Shown: positions 38,240 through 46,459 of the stretch, piece after piece
Numbering within the stretch: position 1 is the first letter of the stretch
Layout of the letters: every line of letters starts with the position of its first letter
Assembly (NCBI RefSeq): GCF_008801935.1
Contig: NZ_VZOT01000001.1
Coordinates: 310,001 to 374,000, forward strand
Source: Comamonas kerstersii
GTDB lineage: Bacteria > Pseudomonadota > Gammaproteobacteria > Burkholderiales > Burkholderiaceae_C
Reading direction: 5' to 3'
Length of the DNA: 64,000 bases
Program-made: the position numbers and the translations under genes
The notes under the pieces: model-generated
Databases searched by the model: none
What the model was told of the DNA's origin: nothing
The model's input: the letters and a program-made list of their open reading frames with translations, nothing else

Positions 38240-39490
38240 TCAATGCTCGTCAAACAGCGGCAAAGTCAGCGGATCGGTTTTTCCTGCAGTTCTGCGGCTT
38301 GCGGTGGCCACTTCGCCCTCAGCCTGCTGCGTGTGCGCATTCCAGTGCACGAGGCTGCCTACGCGCACGCCCAGCAGCCGGATGCTTTGCTCCAGTGGCA
38401 CACGCTTGAGACACTGGCCTGCCACCTGGCGGATCAGGCGCGCATCCTGCGTGAAGGTATCGATGCTGATCTCCCGCGTCACACTCTTGAAGCTGGCATA
38501 GCGCAGCTTCACACCAATGGTGCGCCCGGCATAGCCCTTGCGCTGTAAGTCTTCGGCCACGCGTTCGCACAGGTGGGTAAAGATGGTGCCCAACTCTGCC
38601 CTGTCGTGCACGGCATGCAAGTTCCGCGCAAACGTGGTTTCACGACTCATGCTGACGGGCTCGCTCTCCGTCACCACGGGGCGCGCATCCTGGCCATGGG
38701 CTGCCGCATGCAACCAGGCACCGTAGGACTTGCCAAAGTGCTGCACCAGCCAGGGCAAGCTGCACTGGGCCAGCTGCCCAATGGTGCCAATGCCCAGCGC
38801 CTGCAGCTTGGCCCCGGCCTTGGGGCCTATGCCGTTGATCTTGCGGCACGGCAGCGGCCAGATCAGCGTTTCCAGATCCTGCGGCTGCACGATGGAAATA
38901 CCGCGCGGCTTGTTGAACTCGCTGGCCATTTTGGCCAGCAGCTTGTTTGGTGCAACACCAACGGAGCAGGTCAACTGGGTACGCGCATGAATGGCCTGCT
39001 GGATACGCGCTGCCAGCACGCGGCCGCCTTCCTCCTGCCCGCCGGGTACATGGGTGAAGTCGATATAGACCTCATCAATGCCGCGATCTTCCATGAGCGG
39101 TGCCATGGACAGAATCACGTCCTTGAACGCGCGTGAATACTGGCGGTAGCGCACAAAGTCGATGGGCAGCAGGATGGCCTGTGGGCACAGCTGTGCTGCC
39201 TTCATCATGCCCATGGCCGAGCCCACACCAAACTGGCGGGCGGCATAGGTGGCGGTGGTGATGACGCCGCGCCCCACATAGCTGCCCAGCTTTGGAAAGG
39301 CTTGCACCGGAATGCGATCCAGCGCCCCCCAGCGCGCTATCAACTCCGCTTCGTGCTCAGGCGTGTGGCGGCTGCCGCCAATGACCACGGGCAGGCCCTG
39401 CAGCTGCGGATAGCGCAGTAGTTCCACGGATGCAAAAAAAGCATCCATGTCCAGATGGGCAATGCGGCGGGGCAGATCAGGCAGGGTCAC
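38240..39490 (-). CDS. dinB: DNA polymerase IV
   Basis: This 416-residue Y-family translesion polymerase has catalytic carboxylates in AHLDMDAFFASVE and RGIDEVYIDFTH, the thumb helix-hairpin-helix near INGIGPKAGAKLQALG, a little-finger domain, and a C-terminal LTLPLFDEH that resembles a beta-clamp-binding peptide. It is longer than E. coli DinB (351), as is common in Burkholderiales. The start has no LexA box of the CTGT-N8-ACAG type in the short gap to the upstream gene. Confidence 0.95.
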   Translation of the reverse strand: MTLPDLPRRIAHLDMDAFFASVELLRYPQLQGLPVVIGGSRHTPEHEAELIARWGALDRIPVQAFPKLGSYVGRGVITTATYAARQFGVGSAMGMMKAAQLCPQAILLPIDFVRYRQYSRAFKDVILSMAPLMEDRGIDEVYIDFTHVPGGQEEGGRVLAARIQQAIHARTQLTCSVGVAPNKLLAKMASEFNKPRGISIVQPQDLETLIWPLPCRKINGIGPKAGAKLQALGIGTIGQLAQCSLPWLVQHFGKSYGAWLHAAAHGQDARPVVTESEPVSMSRETTFARNLHAVHDRAELGTIFTHLCERVAEDLQRKGYAGRTIGVKLRYASFKSVTREISIDTFTQDARLIRQVAGQCLKRVPLEQSIRLLGVRVGSLVHWNAHTQQAEGEVATASRRTAGKTDPLTLPLFDEH

Positions 39491-39508
39491 GCTGCCTATT
39501 GTCTTGCC

Positions 39509-40444
39509 TTAGCCCCAGCCCTGCAGGCAGATGAGCACCAGGCCCAGCACCATCAGCCCCATGCCCAGCTTTTCGGCCAGGCTGAAGCTTTCGCTGAAGA
39601 TGCGCCGCGACACGATGTAGCTGAACAGCACTTCCACCATGCCCAGTGTGCGCACCACGGCGGCATCCTGCATGGCATAGGCCGTAAACCAGGCGAGCGA
39701 CGCCGCTGCGCCCATGGAGCCAGCGAGCAGCGACACCTTCCAGGCACGCAGCACGGGGCGTATGCCCTGCGGCGTCTTCCACGCAACCCACACGCCCAGC
39801 ACCACACTTTGCATGGCCTGCGCCACCGTCACGCCCCAAGCGCCAGACAGCCAGGGCGTTTCGGCCTGCAGCGCCAGCGCTGCACCGCGAAAACCAATCA
39901 CGGCAATGGCAAAGCAGGCCCCGCACACCAGACCATACAGGGCCGATTTGCTCAGCCACGCCTGCAGCGAAAGCAGCTGGCCACGTGGCGGCAGTGACAG
40001 CAGCAACACACCCACGGTGGCGACGACCATGGCCAGCAAGGCCAGTTGGCTGGGCAGCTCACCCAGAAAGACCGCGCCGAACAGCGCCACCTGCAGGATT
40101 TCGGTCTTGGAAAAGGTCACGGCCACGGCAAAGTTGCGCTCTTTCATGGCCAGCAGCAGGGCTGCCGTGGCCGCCACCTGAAACAGCGCACCTATGCTGA
40201 TCCACCACGCATAAGCCAGGCTGAAATGCGGCACAGCCGGAGGCTGATCCGGCACGGCATACAGCAGCACCAGCACCAGTGCCGCAAACGGCAGACCAAA
40301 GAGAAAACGTACCCAGGTGGCAGAGAGCGTGCCCACCTCCGCCGTCAGCGAACGCTGCGCGGTGTTGCGCACCGTCTGCGCCAGCGCCGCAAATACGGTG
40401 AAGGGCACCCACAGCCATGCCCACGAAACCATTGCATCAGTCAT
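39509..40444 (-). CDS. EamA/DMT-superfamily transporter
   Basis: This protein of about 311 residues has ten predicted membrane helices in two EamA repeats, typical of drug/metabolite exporters. The Met at 40444 (TDAMVSWAWLWVPFTVFAALAQ) is chosen as the start, and upstream in-frame Mets precede a hydrophilic stretch that overlaps no known motif. The substrate is unknown. It is 18 bp upstream of dinB on the same strand and may be cotranscribed with it. Confidence 0.87.
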   Translation of the reverse strand: MTDAMVSWAWLWVPFTVFAALAQTVRNTAQRSLTAEVGTLSATWVRFLFGLPFAALVLVLLYAVPDQPPAVPHFSLAYAWWISIGALFQVAATAALLLAMKERNFAVAVTFSKTEILQVALFGAVFLGELPSQLALLAMVVATVGVLLLSLPPRGQLLSLQAWLSKSALYGLVCGACFAIAVIGFRGAALALQAETPWLSGAWGVTVAQAMQSVVLGVWVAWKTPQGIRPVLRAWKVSLLAGSMGAAASLAWFTAYAMQDAAVVRTLGMVEVLFSYIVSRRIFSESFSLAEKLGMGLMVLGLVLICLQGWG

Positions 40445-40531
40445 GTCCAGCAGCATACGAAGCCCGTGCGCCAGCGTCTCGCGCTGAATGGCGAAGATAG
40501 GGGCTCTGGCTGACGATGCAAACAAAACAAT

Positions 40532-40607
40532 AGCTGCCAGAGCTTGAATTTCAATGAATTCAGATAGAAAACTATCTGAAATCCATATATTTCAAGCGCT
40601 GGCAGCT
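40532..40607. repeat. 76-bp palindromic repeat, copy 5
   Basis: It starts AGCTGCCAGAGCTTGAA and ends TTCAAGCGCTGGCAGCT, with inner arms ATTCAGATAG / CTATCTGAAAT around AAAA. It lies between the EamA gene start side and the phnE terminator. Confidence 0.88.
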
Positions 40608-40610
40608 ATA

Positions 40611-40642
40611 AAAAAAGCCACAGCCTTGACGGACTGTGGCTT
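40611..40642 (-). terminator. Terminator at the end of the phnDCEE operon
   Basis: Stem AAGCCACAG / CTGTGGCTT with a 10-nt loop, followed on the minus strand by TTTTTATAG. It abuts repeat copy 5. Confidence 0.75.
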
Positions 40643-40673
40643 GCTGCATGCAGCGATCAGACGCCCAATCCGT

Positions 40674-41495
40674 TCACAGCAGACGCTTGCGGATTTGCAG
40701 CACCACGATTTCTGCCAGTGCCACCACGGCAAAAATCGAAATCAGCACCAGTGCCACGCGGTCCCACTGGAACAGGTCGATGCAGGTGTTGAGCACCACA
40801 CCGATACCCCCCGCACCGACCAGACCCAGCACGCCGGACTCACGCACATTGATGTCCCAGCGCAGCAGCGTGACCGACCAGAAGGCGGGTTTGATCTGGG
40901 GCCAGTAGCCATACCACAGCTGCGAGAACTTGCTGGCACCGGCGGCCTGCAGGGCTTCGATAGGGCCCTTGGGCATTTGCTCCAGCGCCTCACCGACCAG
41001 CTTGCCCACAAAGCCCACAGAGCGCAGCGCGATGGCAAACATGCCGGCCAGAGGACCGGGGCCGAAAATAGCCACAAACAGCATGGCCCAGACCAGCGAA
41101 TTCACCGAGCGGCTGGTCACCAGAATCACGCGGGCAATCACGTTCAGCAGCTTGCTGCGCGTGACATTGGGAGCCACCATCACGCCCAGCGGCAGCGCCA
41201 TGACCAGCGACAAAATCGTGCCCAGCGTGGCCATCTGGATGGTTTCCATCAGGCCGATGTGCACGTCCGGCTGGTAGTACGCCCAGTCCACGGGCCACAT
41301 GCGGCTGAGCATGTCCGCCATCTGTTCCGGCGCGTCGTACAGGAACTCTGGGATGATTTCGATCGAAGCGGCTGACTGCACGATGGCCCAGACGCAGAAG
41401 ATCCATAGCGCATAACGCAACATGCGCTGACCGAAGGTAAAGCGCTCCCACTTCACGGGAGCGGTGGCAGCAGCCAAAGTGGGCATCTCAGACAT
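40674..41495 (-). CDS. phnE: Phosphonate-type ABC transporter permease PhnE (second)
   Basis: This 273-residue permease has about six helices and a PhnE-like EAA loop (PIEALQAAGASKFSQLWYGYWPQI). The GAGGIG motif in VGAGGIGVVLNT is typical of phosphonate/phosphite-type importers. Its start overlaps the end of the upstream permease gene by 8 bp. The pair would form a heterodimeric channel. Phosphonate, phosphite or related phosphorus esters are likely substrates, but the exact one cannot be told. Confidence 0.92.
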   Translation of the reverse strand: MSEMPTLAAATAPVKWERFTFGQRMLRYALWIFCVWAIVQSAASIEIIPEFLYDAPEQMADMLSRMWPVDWAYYQPDVHIGLMETIQMATLGTILSLVMALPLGVMVAPNVTRSKLLNVIARVILVTSRSVNSLVWAMLFVAIFGPGPLAGMFAIALRSVGFVGKLVGEALEQMPKGPIEALQAAGASKFSQLWYGYWPQIKPAFWSVTLLRWDINVRESGVLGLVGAGGIGVVLNTCIDLFQWDRVALVLISIFAVVALAEIVVLQIRKRLL

Positions 41496-42285
41496 TGAGG
41501 GCCTTTCGCACAGCGCCCACCACCAGTTCGCCCACCACAATGATGGCGATCACGGTGAACAAAATGGTGAACACAAAGTTGTATTCGTAACGCAGGAAGG
41601 CGGCAAACAGCACGCCACCAATACCACCGGCACCCACGATGCCGACCATGGTGGAGTTGCGCAGGTTGGAGTCGAGCTGGTAGGTAGAGAAACCCACAAA
41701 GCGGCTGATCACCTGGGGCAGCACACCAAACAGCACCACGTTCATGAAGGAAGCGCCCGTCGCACGGATGGCTTCAATGGGCTTGGGCGAGATTTCCTCA
41801 ATGGCATCCGCAAACAGCTTGCCCACAAAACCCACGGTCGCCACCACCAGCGCCAGAATGCCGGCCAGCGGACCAAAGCCCACGGCCTTCACAAACAGAA
41901 TGGCGCTGATCACAGGGTGCAGCGCGCGGCACACGGCAATGATGGTGCGGCCCACGGCACGCACAGGGGCGGGAGCCATATTCGAGGCTGACATCAGGCC
42001 CACAGGCAGACTCAGCAGCAGACCGATGACGGTGGCCAGCACAGCAATCTGCAGGGTTTCCTTGATGCCCTGCCACAGCTCCTCCATCTTGCCCATCTCA
42101 GGCGGAAACATCTGCGCGATAAAACGCGCACCCTGCGCCCAGCCTGCAGACAGACGTTCTGCCGACACGCCCATGGTGGACAGCGACCACAGCACATAGA
42201 CCACAGTCAGCGCAATCAGCACCTTCTGGCTCCAGCCCAGCGTAAAGGCCTTGCGGCCGGTATCGTGACGACTTACTCCAGCCAT
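41488..42285 (-). CDS. phnE: Phosphonate-type ABC transporter permease PhnE (first)
   Basis: This 265-residue permease is paralogous to the next gene. The EAA loop is [24 protein letters not shown] and the C-terminal [20 protein letters not shown] motif is conserved. Its start overlaps phnC by 13 bp, so phnC, phnE and phnE are translationally coupled. Tandem permeases of this kind are usual in phnCDEE-type operons. Confidence 0.93.
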   Translation of the reverse strand: MAGVSRHDTGRKAFTLGWSQKVLIALTVVYVLWSLSTMGVSAERLSAGWAQGARFIAQMFPPEMGKMEELWQGIKETLQIAVLATVIGLLLSLPVGLMSASNMAPAPVRAVGRTIIAVCRALHPVISAILFVKAVGFGPLAGILALVVATVGFVGKLFADAIEEISPKPIEAIRATGASFMNVVLFGVLPQVISRFVGFSTYQLDSNLRNSTMVGIVGAGGIGGVLFAAFLRYEYNFVFTILFTVIAIIVVGELVVGAVRKALNV

Positions 42286-43058
42286 GCTTTGCCACCGTAA
42301 ATGGTTGTCAGGTGATCTTCGGTCAGACCTTCTGGTGCACCGTCATAGACCACATGGCCGCCTGTCATGCCGACAATGCGGTCCGAGTACTTGCGTGCCA
42401 ATTCCACGTCGTGGATATTGACCATGACGGGGATGTTGCGCTGCACGCCCTGCTCACGCAGCAGCTGAATGATTTCGATGGAAGTCTTGGGGTCCAGCGA
42501 CGAAGTAGGCTCGTCCGCCAGCAGCACGGAGGGGCGTTGCATCAGCGCACGGGCAATGCCCACGCGCTGGCGCTGGCCGCCACTCAGGGCATCGGCACGG
42601 CGGTTGATGAAGTCGCCCAGGCCCACTTCCTGGAGCAGCTGCTCGGCATCGGCAAAGTCCTGCTCGTCAAATTTGCGGCGCCATGCGCGCCAGGCCGACA
42701 GATAGCCCAGGCGGCCGGTCAGCACGTTTTCCATCACCGTAAGGCGGTCCACCAGGTTGTACTCCTGGAACACCATGCCGATATGGCGGCGTGCCTGGCG
42801 CAGTTCCTTGCCCCTGAGCTGAGCCATATCTACGCGCTGGCCATTGAGGTTCAGCCAGATGCTGCCCGAGGTGGGATCCACCAGGCGGTTGATACAGCGC
42901 AGCATGGTGGACTTACCCGTGCCCGAGGGGCCAATGATGCTGGTCAGGCCGGTGTTGGGAATGGTCAGGTCAATGGACTTGAGCACGGGCTGGCCGCTGC
43001 GGTATTCCTTGACCAGGCGCTGGATTTCAATCGCGCCGGAAGCTTGGGAGGGGGACAT
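42273..43058 (-). CDS. phnC: Phosphonate-type ABC transporter ATP-binding protein PhnC
   Basis: This 261-residue ABC ATPase has Walker [18 protein letters not shown], the signature [15 protein letters not shown], Walker [14 protein letters not shown] and the H-loop [29 protein letters not shown]-like text is typical of PhnC. It is 100 bp downstream of phnD, across a strong hairpin, and overlaps the first permease. Confidence 0.94.
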   Translation of the reverse strand: MSPSQASGAIEIQRLVKEYRSGQPVLKSIDLTIPNTGLTSIIGPSGTGKSTMLRCINRLVDPTSGSIWLNLNGQRVDMAQLRGKELRQARRHIGMVFQEYNLVDRLTVMENVLTGRLGYLSAWRAWRRKFDEQDFADAEQLLQEVGLGDFINRRADALSGGQRQRVGIARALMQRPSVLLADEPTSSLDPKTSIEIIQLLREQGVQRNIPVMVNIHDVELARKYSDRIVGMTGGHVVYDGAPEGLTEDHLTTIYGGKAWLE

Positions 43059-43109
43059 AGCAATTTTCTCTGGGGCAGGTGCTCACAGGCACCCTGACAA
43101 AAACGACAA

Positions 43110-43142
43110 AGCGGGCCGACGCGCTGGAGACGTCGGCCCGCT
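43110..43142 (-). terminator. Intra-operon hairpin between phnD and phnC, attenuator-like
   Basis: A perfect 12-bp GC-rich stem AGCGGGCCGACG / CGTCGGCCCGCT with a 9-nt loop, followed on the transcribed minus strand by TTTGTCGTTTTTGTC. It looks like a partial terminator that would give more PhnD than PhnCEE. Confidence 0.7.
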
Positions 43143-43158
43143 GACAAGCTGTCAAAAA

Positions 43159-44151
43159 TTATTTTTTCTTGGCCGACTTGTCGAAGGCTTCACGGGTGAA
43201 AGATTCGCCCGAAGCTTGCGCCACGGTACGCACCAGTTCCCAGTCCTTCTGGTAGGTAATAGGCAGGAAGCGGTCGCCACCCAGGCCCTTGGCCATCTCG
43301 GCGGGTACCTTGTATTCAAAGAAGCAGGACTTGATCTTGTCCTGCAGCTCAGGCGCCAGGTTGTGGGCGTAAGCGTAGGCGTCGGTCGGGAACATCTCGC
43401 TGGTGTAGAGCACGCGGAACTCGTCCTTGCCCACCACGCCGCGCTCGGTCATGTGGCCCAGCACGTCGCTGGCCACAGGAGCGGCGTCGTAGTCACCGGT
43501 CTTCACACCCAGAATGGACTGGTCGTGCTTGCCCGAGTACACCACCTTGTAGTCGGTATCAGGTGTCAGGCCCAGCTTGGGGAACAGCGCACGAGGTGCC
43601 AGGTTGCCGGAGTTGGACGAAGGCGATGTGTGCGCAATGCGCTTGCCCTTCAGGTCTTCCAGCGACTGGTAGGGGCTGTCCTTCTTGACGATCATCTTCA
43701 GGTGCATGCCCACGGGGCCTTGCTCATTGCCACGGATGGCAAAAGGCACAGCGCCAGACAGGTTCACGGCAAAGTTCACGGGGCCGGGCGAGAAAGCCGC
43801 AATGTGCAGACGGCCCGAGCGCATGGCTTCAATCTGCGCAGCATTGGACTGCACAGGGAAGAACACGACCTTCTTGCCCACACACTGCGACAGGTGGCTC
43901 ATGAAGGGGCGGAACAGCTTTTCGTAGATCGCGGGGTCTTCCACGGGGGTGAAAGCAAACACCAGCGTGCTGGGGTTCTTGAGCTTCTTGGGATCGGTAG
44001 GGGTGTCGGCAACCAGATCCTTGTTGGCGTCGCAATACTGCGCGTCCAGATCACCACGGTTGGGGCAGGCATCCTCGGCCGCGTAGGCCGCGAAAGAAGC
44101 CAGCACAGCTGCTGCGGCCAGAGCACCACGTGTCGTAGATTTGAGGGTCAT
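43159..44151 (-). CDS. phnD: Phosphate/phosphite/phosphonate-type periplasmic binding protein PhnD
   Basis: This 330-residue exported protein has a signal peptide ending LASFAAYAA, then a type II binding-protein fold. TLVFAFTPVEDPAIYEKLFRPF, HTSPSSNSGNLAPRALF and VKTGDYDAAPVASDVL are typical of PhnD/PtxB-like receptors. Two cysteines (ACPNRGD, QYCDAN) are near the mature N-terminus. The Met at 44151 gives a normal signal peptide. The phosphorus substrate is not determined, and no C-P lyase genes are nearby. Confidence 0.92.
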   Translation of the reverse strand: MTLKSTTRGALAAAAVLASFAAYAAEDACPNRGDLDAQYCDANKDLVADTPTDPKKLKNPSTLVFAFTPVEDPAIYEKLFRPFMSHLSQCVGKKVVFFPVQSNAAQIEAMRSGRLHIAAFSPGPVNFAVNLSGAVPFAIRGNEQGPVGMHLKMIVKKDSPYQSLEDLKGKRIAHTSPSSNSGNLAPRALFPKLGLTPDTDYKVVYSGKHDQSILGVKTGDYDAAPVASDVLGHMTERGVVGKDEFRVLYTSEMFPTDAYAYAHNLAPELQDKIKSCFFEYKVPAEMAKGLGGDRFLPITYQKDWELVRTVAQASGESFTREAFDKSAKKK

Positions 44152-44248
44152 CACTATGCGCTTTGAGCGGGTGGTTTTGAAACTGCCGCAACTATAAAAA
44201 GGACAATCCGTTCTGAAATGCTCTTGCTTTCCCTCTGCCTTCACCAAA

Positions 44249-44265
44249 CTTTCAGATTACTTTCA
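44249..44265. promoter_or_regulatory. Direct repeat with 11-bp period, OmpR-type site (CTTTCA pair)
   Basis: CTTTCA-GATTA-CTTTCA: two identical hexamers spaced 11 bp apart in the phnD-regulator intergenic region, the geometry bound by OmpR/PhoB-family dimers. It is nearer to phnD. Confidence 0.5.
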
Positions 44266-44301
44266 AAATACCTGTTTTCACCTTTTTGGGCGGCTTTCCC
44301 G

Positions 44302-44318
44302 GTAACTTCTCTGTAACT
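44302..44318. promoter_or_regulatory. Direct repeat with 11-bp period, OmpR-type site (GTAACT pair)
   Basis: GTAACT-TCTCT-GTAACT: two identical hexamers 11 bp apart, 46 bp before the regulator ATG. It probably binds the TctD-like regulator encoded next to it (autoregulation). Confidence 0.5.
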
Positions 44319-44364
44319 ACGCAACGGGAACGATACAGTCTCTGCCCAGCCCTCTGTGCCCCCC

Positions 44365-45051
44365 ATGAAAGTTTTACTGGTCGAAGATGATCTGGACCTC
44401 AGCACAGCCTTGCTGCGCGTGCTCACCCGCCGAGGCATGGTAGTTGAGCACTGCAGCGACGGTGCCCAGGCGCTGGAACGGCTGGCCACCGAACAGTTCG
44501 ATGTGCTCATGCTGGATCTGGGGCTCCCTGTCGTTGATGGTTTGCACTTACTCCTGCGCATTCGTGCGCGGGGATTGAATCTTCCCGTGCTGGTAGTGAC
44601 CGCACGCGGTGGTGTGGGTGACAAGGTAGCAGGCCTGAATGCAGGCGCTGATGACTACCTGGCCAAGCCCTTTGACCTGGATGAACTGGAAGCGCGCCTG
44701 CGTGCCCTGTGCCGCCGCGCGGGCTCTGGCTCGGCCCATGCCAACTGCGGCCCCCTGCGCCTGGACCGTGCCACGGGTGTGTGCTATGTGAACGATTTGC
44801 CCCTGCAGCTGACCCCGCGCGAGAACGCTTTGCTCTGCGCCCTGATGGAGCGCCCCGGTTACGCAGTGACCAAGGAGCGCCTGACCGCCCTGGTCTTTCC
44901 CGCAGGCCACTACCCACAGACCGATGCCGTCGAAGTCGTCGTCCACCGGCTGCGCAAAAAGCTGGACGGCACCGGCGTGCAGCTGACCACCTTGCGCGGC
45001 CTGGGCTATCTGCTGCAAGCCACCACACCAGGCGCCGCTGTCCATGCCTGA
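44365..45051 (+). CDS. TctD/QseB-like response regulator
   Basis: This 228-residue OmpR-family regulator has receiver acidic residues EDD at 7-9, phospho-acceptor Asp51 in LMLDLGLPVVDG and KPFDLDELEARLRAL. A winged-helix domain ending VQLTTLRGLGYLLQA follows. A GTG three codons upstream is an alternative start. It is divergent from phnD across paired 11-bp repeats and overlaps the kinase gene by 8 bp. It may regulate the phnDCEE importer. Confidence 0.92.
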   Translation: MKVLLVEDDLDLSTALLRVLTRRGMVVEHCSDGAQALERLATEQFDVLMLDLGLPVVDGLHLLLRIRARGLNLPVLVVTARGGVGDKVAGLNAGADDYLAKPFDLDELEARLRALCRRAGSGSAHANCGPLRLDRATGVCYVNDLPLQLTPRENALLCALMERPGYAVTKERLTALVFPAGHYPQTDAVEVVVHRLRKKLDGTGVQLTTLRGLGYLLQATTPGAAVHA

Positions 45052-46459
45052 GCGCACGCCCAGCATGCGCCAGCGCCTGCTGGTGTGGGTGGCCATTCCT
45101 TTGCTGGCGCTGGTACTGATCAATGCCTGGGCCTCATACCGCGCAGCCTTGCAAACAGCCCAGACAGCGTATGACCGCCTGCTGGTGACAGCCGCCCATG
45201 CGCTGGCAGACCTGATCTGGCTCGAAGATGGAGAACTGCAAGTCACCCTGCCCCATGCCGCGCTGGAGATGTATGCCGATGCCCTGCCCGGCAACACGGC
45301 CGCTGCGGAGCGCAGCCCGCTGATCTACCGCGTGAGTTTTCTGGATGGCAGTTTTCTGGCCGGTGAAGCCGCCATTCCGCCCTATCAGGGACTGCCTGCG
45401 TTTGACAATGGCCACGCCGCACGCCTGAAGCTGTACGACACCGAGCTGCATGAGCAGCCCATGCGCATGGCCGCACTGTGGCAACCGGTGGAATCGGCCC
45501 AGGGTCTGCAATATGTGGTGGTGCAAGTGGGCGAGTACGCGGCACACCGCTATGCCATCGGGCGGCAAATTCTCTGGCAGAACCTGTGGCAGCAAAGCGC
45601 ATTGCTGCTGCTGGTGCTGCTGACGCTGTGGGTGGGTAGTACCATGACGCTGCGCCCCCTGCACCAGCTGGCGCGTCGGCTAGAGCAGCGCAAGGCCGAT
45701 GACATCACCCCGCTGCCCGAGCAGCAAGCCCCACGGGAAATGCAGCCCATGGTGCAGGCTTTCAATGGCCTGATTGCCCGCATCGGGCTGGCGCGCCAGC
45801 AGCAGCAGCGCTTTGTGGCCGATGCCTCGCACCAGATGCGTACACCGCTGGCCGTGCTGCAGCTGCATGCGGAAGCAGGCCTTAAGGGCGATATTTCCGC
45901 CCAGGAAGCCCTGCAGGACATTGCCAGAACCACACAGCGCACCACCCGCCTGATTCACCAGCTGCTGATGTGGAACCGCGCCCAGCAAACCGCGCACGCG
46001 GCAGCCGACACCGTGGATCTGTGCGCCCTGCTGCAGGATGTGGTGGTGGAACAATCCCCCCTGCTGGCCCAGAAAGGGCTGGATTTTGCGCTCGATGCAC
46101 AGCCTGTCACATGGCATGGAGAGGAATGGATGCTGCAGGAGATAGTGATGAACCTGCTGCGCAATGCCATCACGCACACCCCTGCACAGGGTGCGCTGGG
46201 CATACGCCTGACCCTGCAGGAAAAGGCCGTTGCAATTTGCGTGTGGGACAGTGGCCCCGGCCTGTCCCCTCAGATGCAGCAGGAACTGTTCACACCCTTT
46301 GTGAGCGAAAGCCACCAAGGCGTGGGGCTGGGCCTGACCATCAGCCGTGATCTGGCGCAGGCCTGCGGCGGCAGCCTGGTGATTCGCAACCGCGTGGTGC
46401 AGGGCAAAATCGCAGGCGTCGATGCCCTGCTCTGGCTGCCCCATACCGCACGGGCTTAA
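45044..46459 (+). CDS. TctE-like sensor histidine kinase
   Basis: This 471-residue kinase has helix 1 (residues about 12-30), a periplasmic 2CSK_N-type domain (about 30-170), helix 2 (about 180-200), a HAMP-like linker, a HisKA box with His in FVADASHQMRTPLAVLQLHAE (shown in part as DASHQMRTPLAVLQ) and an HATPase domain (NLLRNAITHTP, DSGPGLS, GVGLGLTISRDL). This architecture is shared by TctE/QseC-type kinases that sense organic acids or similar. It ends in a stop that overlaps the convergent lldD stop. Confidence 0.92.
   Translation: MPERTPSMRQRLLVWVAIPLLALVLINAWASYRAALQTAQTAYDRLLVTAAHALADLIWLEDGELQVTLPHAALEMYADALPGNTAAAERSPLIYRVSFLDGSFLAGEAAIPPYQGLPAFDNGHAARLKLYDTELHEQPMRMAALWQPVESAQGLQYVVVQVGEYAAHRYAIGRQILWQNLWQQSALLLLVLLTLWVGSTMTLRPLHQLARRLEQRKADDITPLPEQQAPREMQPMVQAFNGLIARIGLARQQQQRFVADASHQMRTPLAVLQLHAEAGLKGDISAQEALQDIARTTQRTTRLIHQLLMWNRAQQTAHAAADTVDLCALLQDVVVEQSPLLAQKGLDFALDAQPVTWHGEEWMLQEIVMNLLRNAITHTPAQGALGIRLTLQEKAVAICVWDSGPGLSPQMQQELFTPFVSESHQGVGLGLTISRDLAQACGGSLVIRNRVVQGKIAGVDALLWLPHTARA

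Noticed and set aside
39491-39508. LexA box in front of dinB
   Set aside because: The short gap to the upstream gene has no CTGT-N8-ACAG match.
44152-44364. Pho box upstream of phnD
   Set aside because: The 11-bp repeats CTTTCA and GTAACT have the right spacing but do not match CTGTCAT well, so phosphate control is not claimed.
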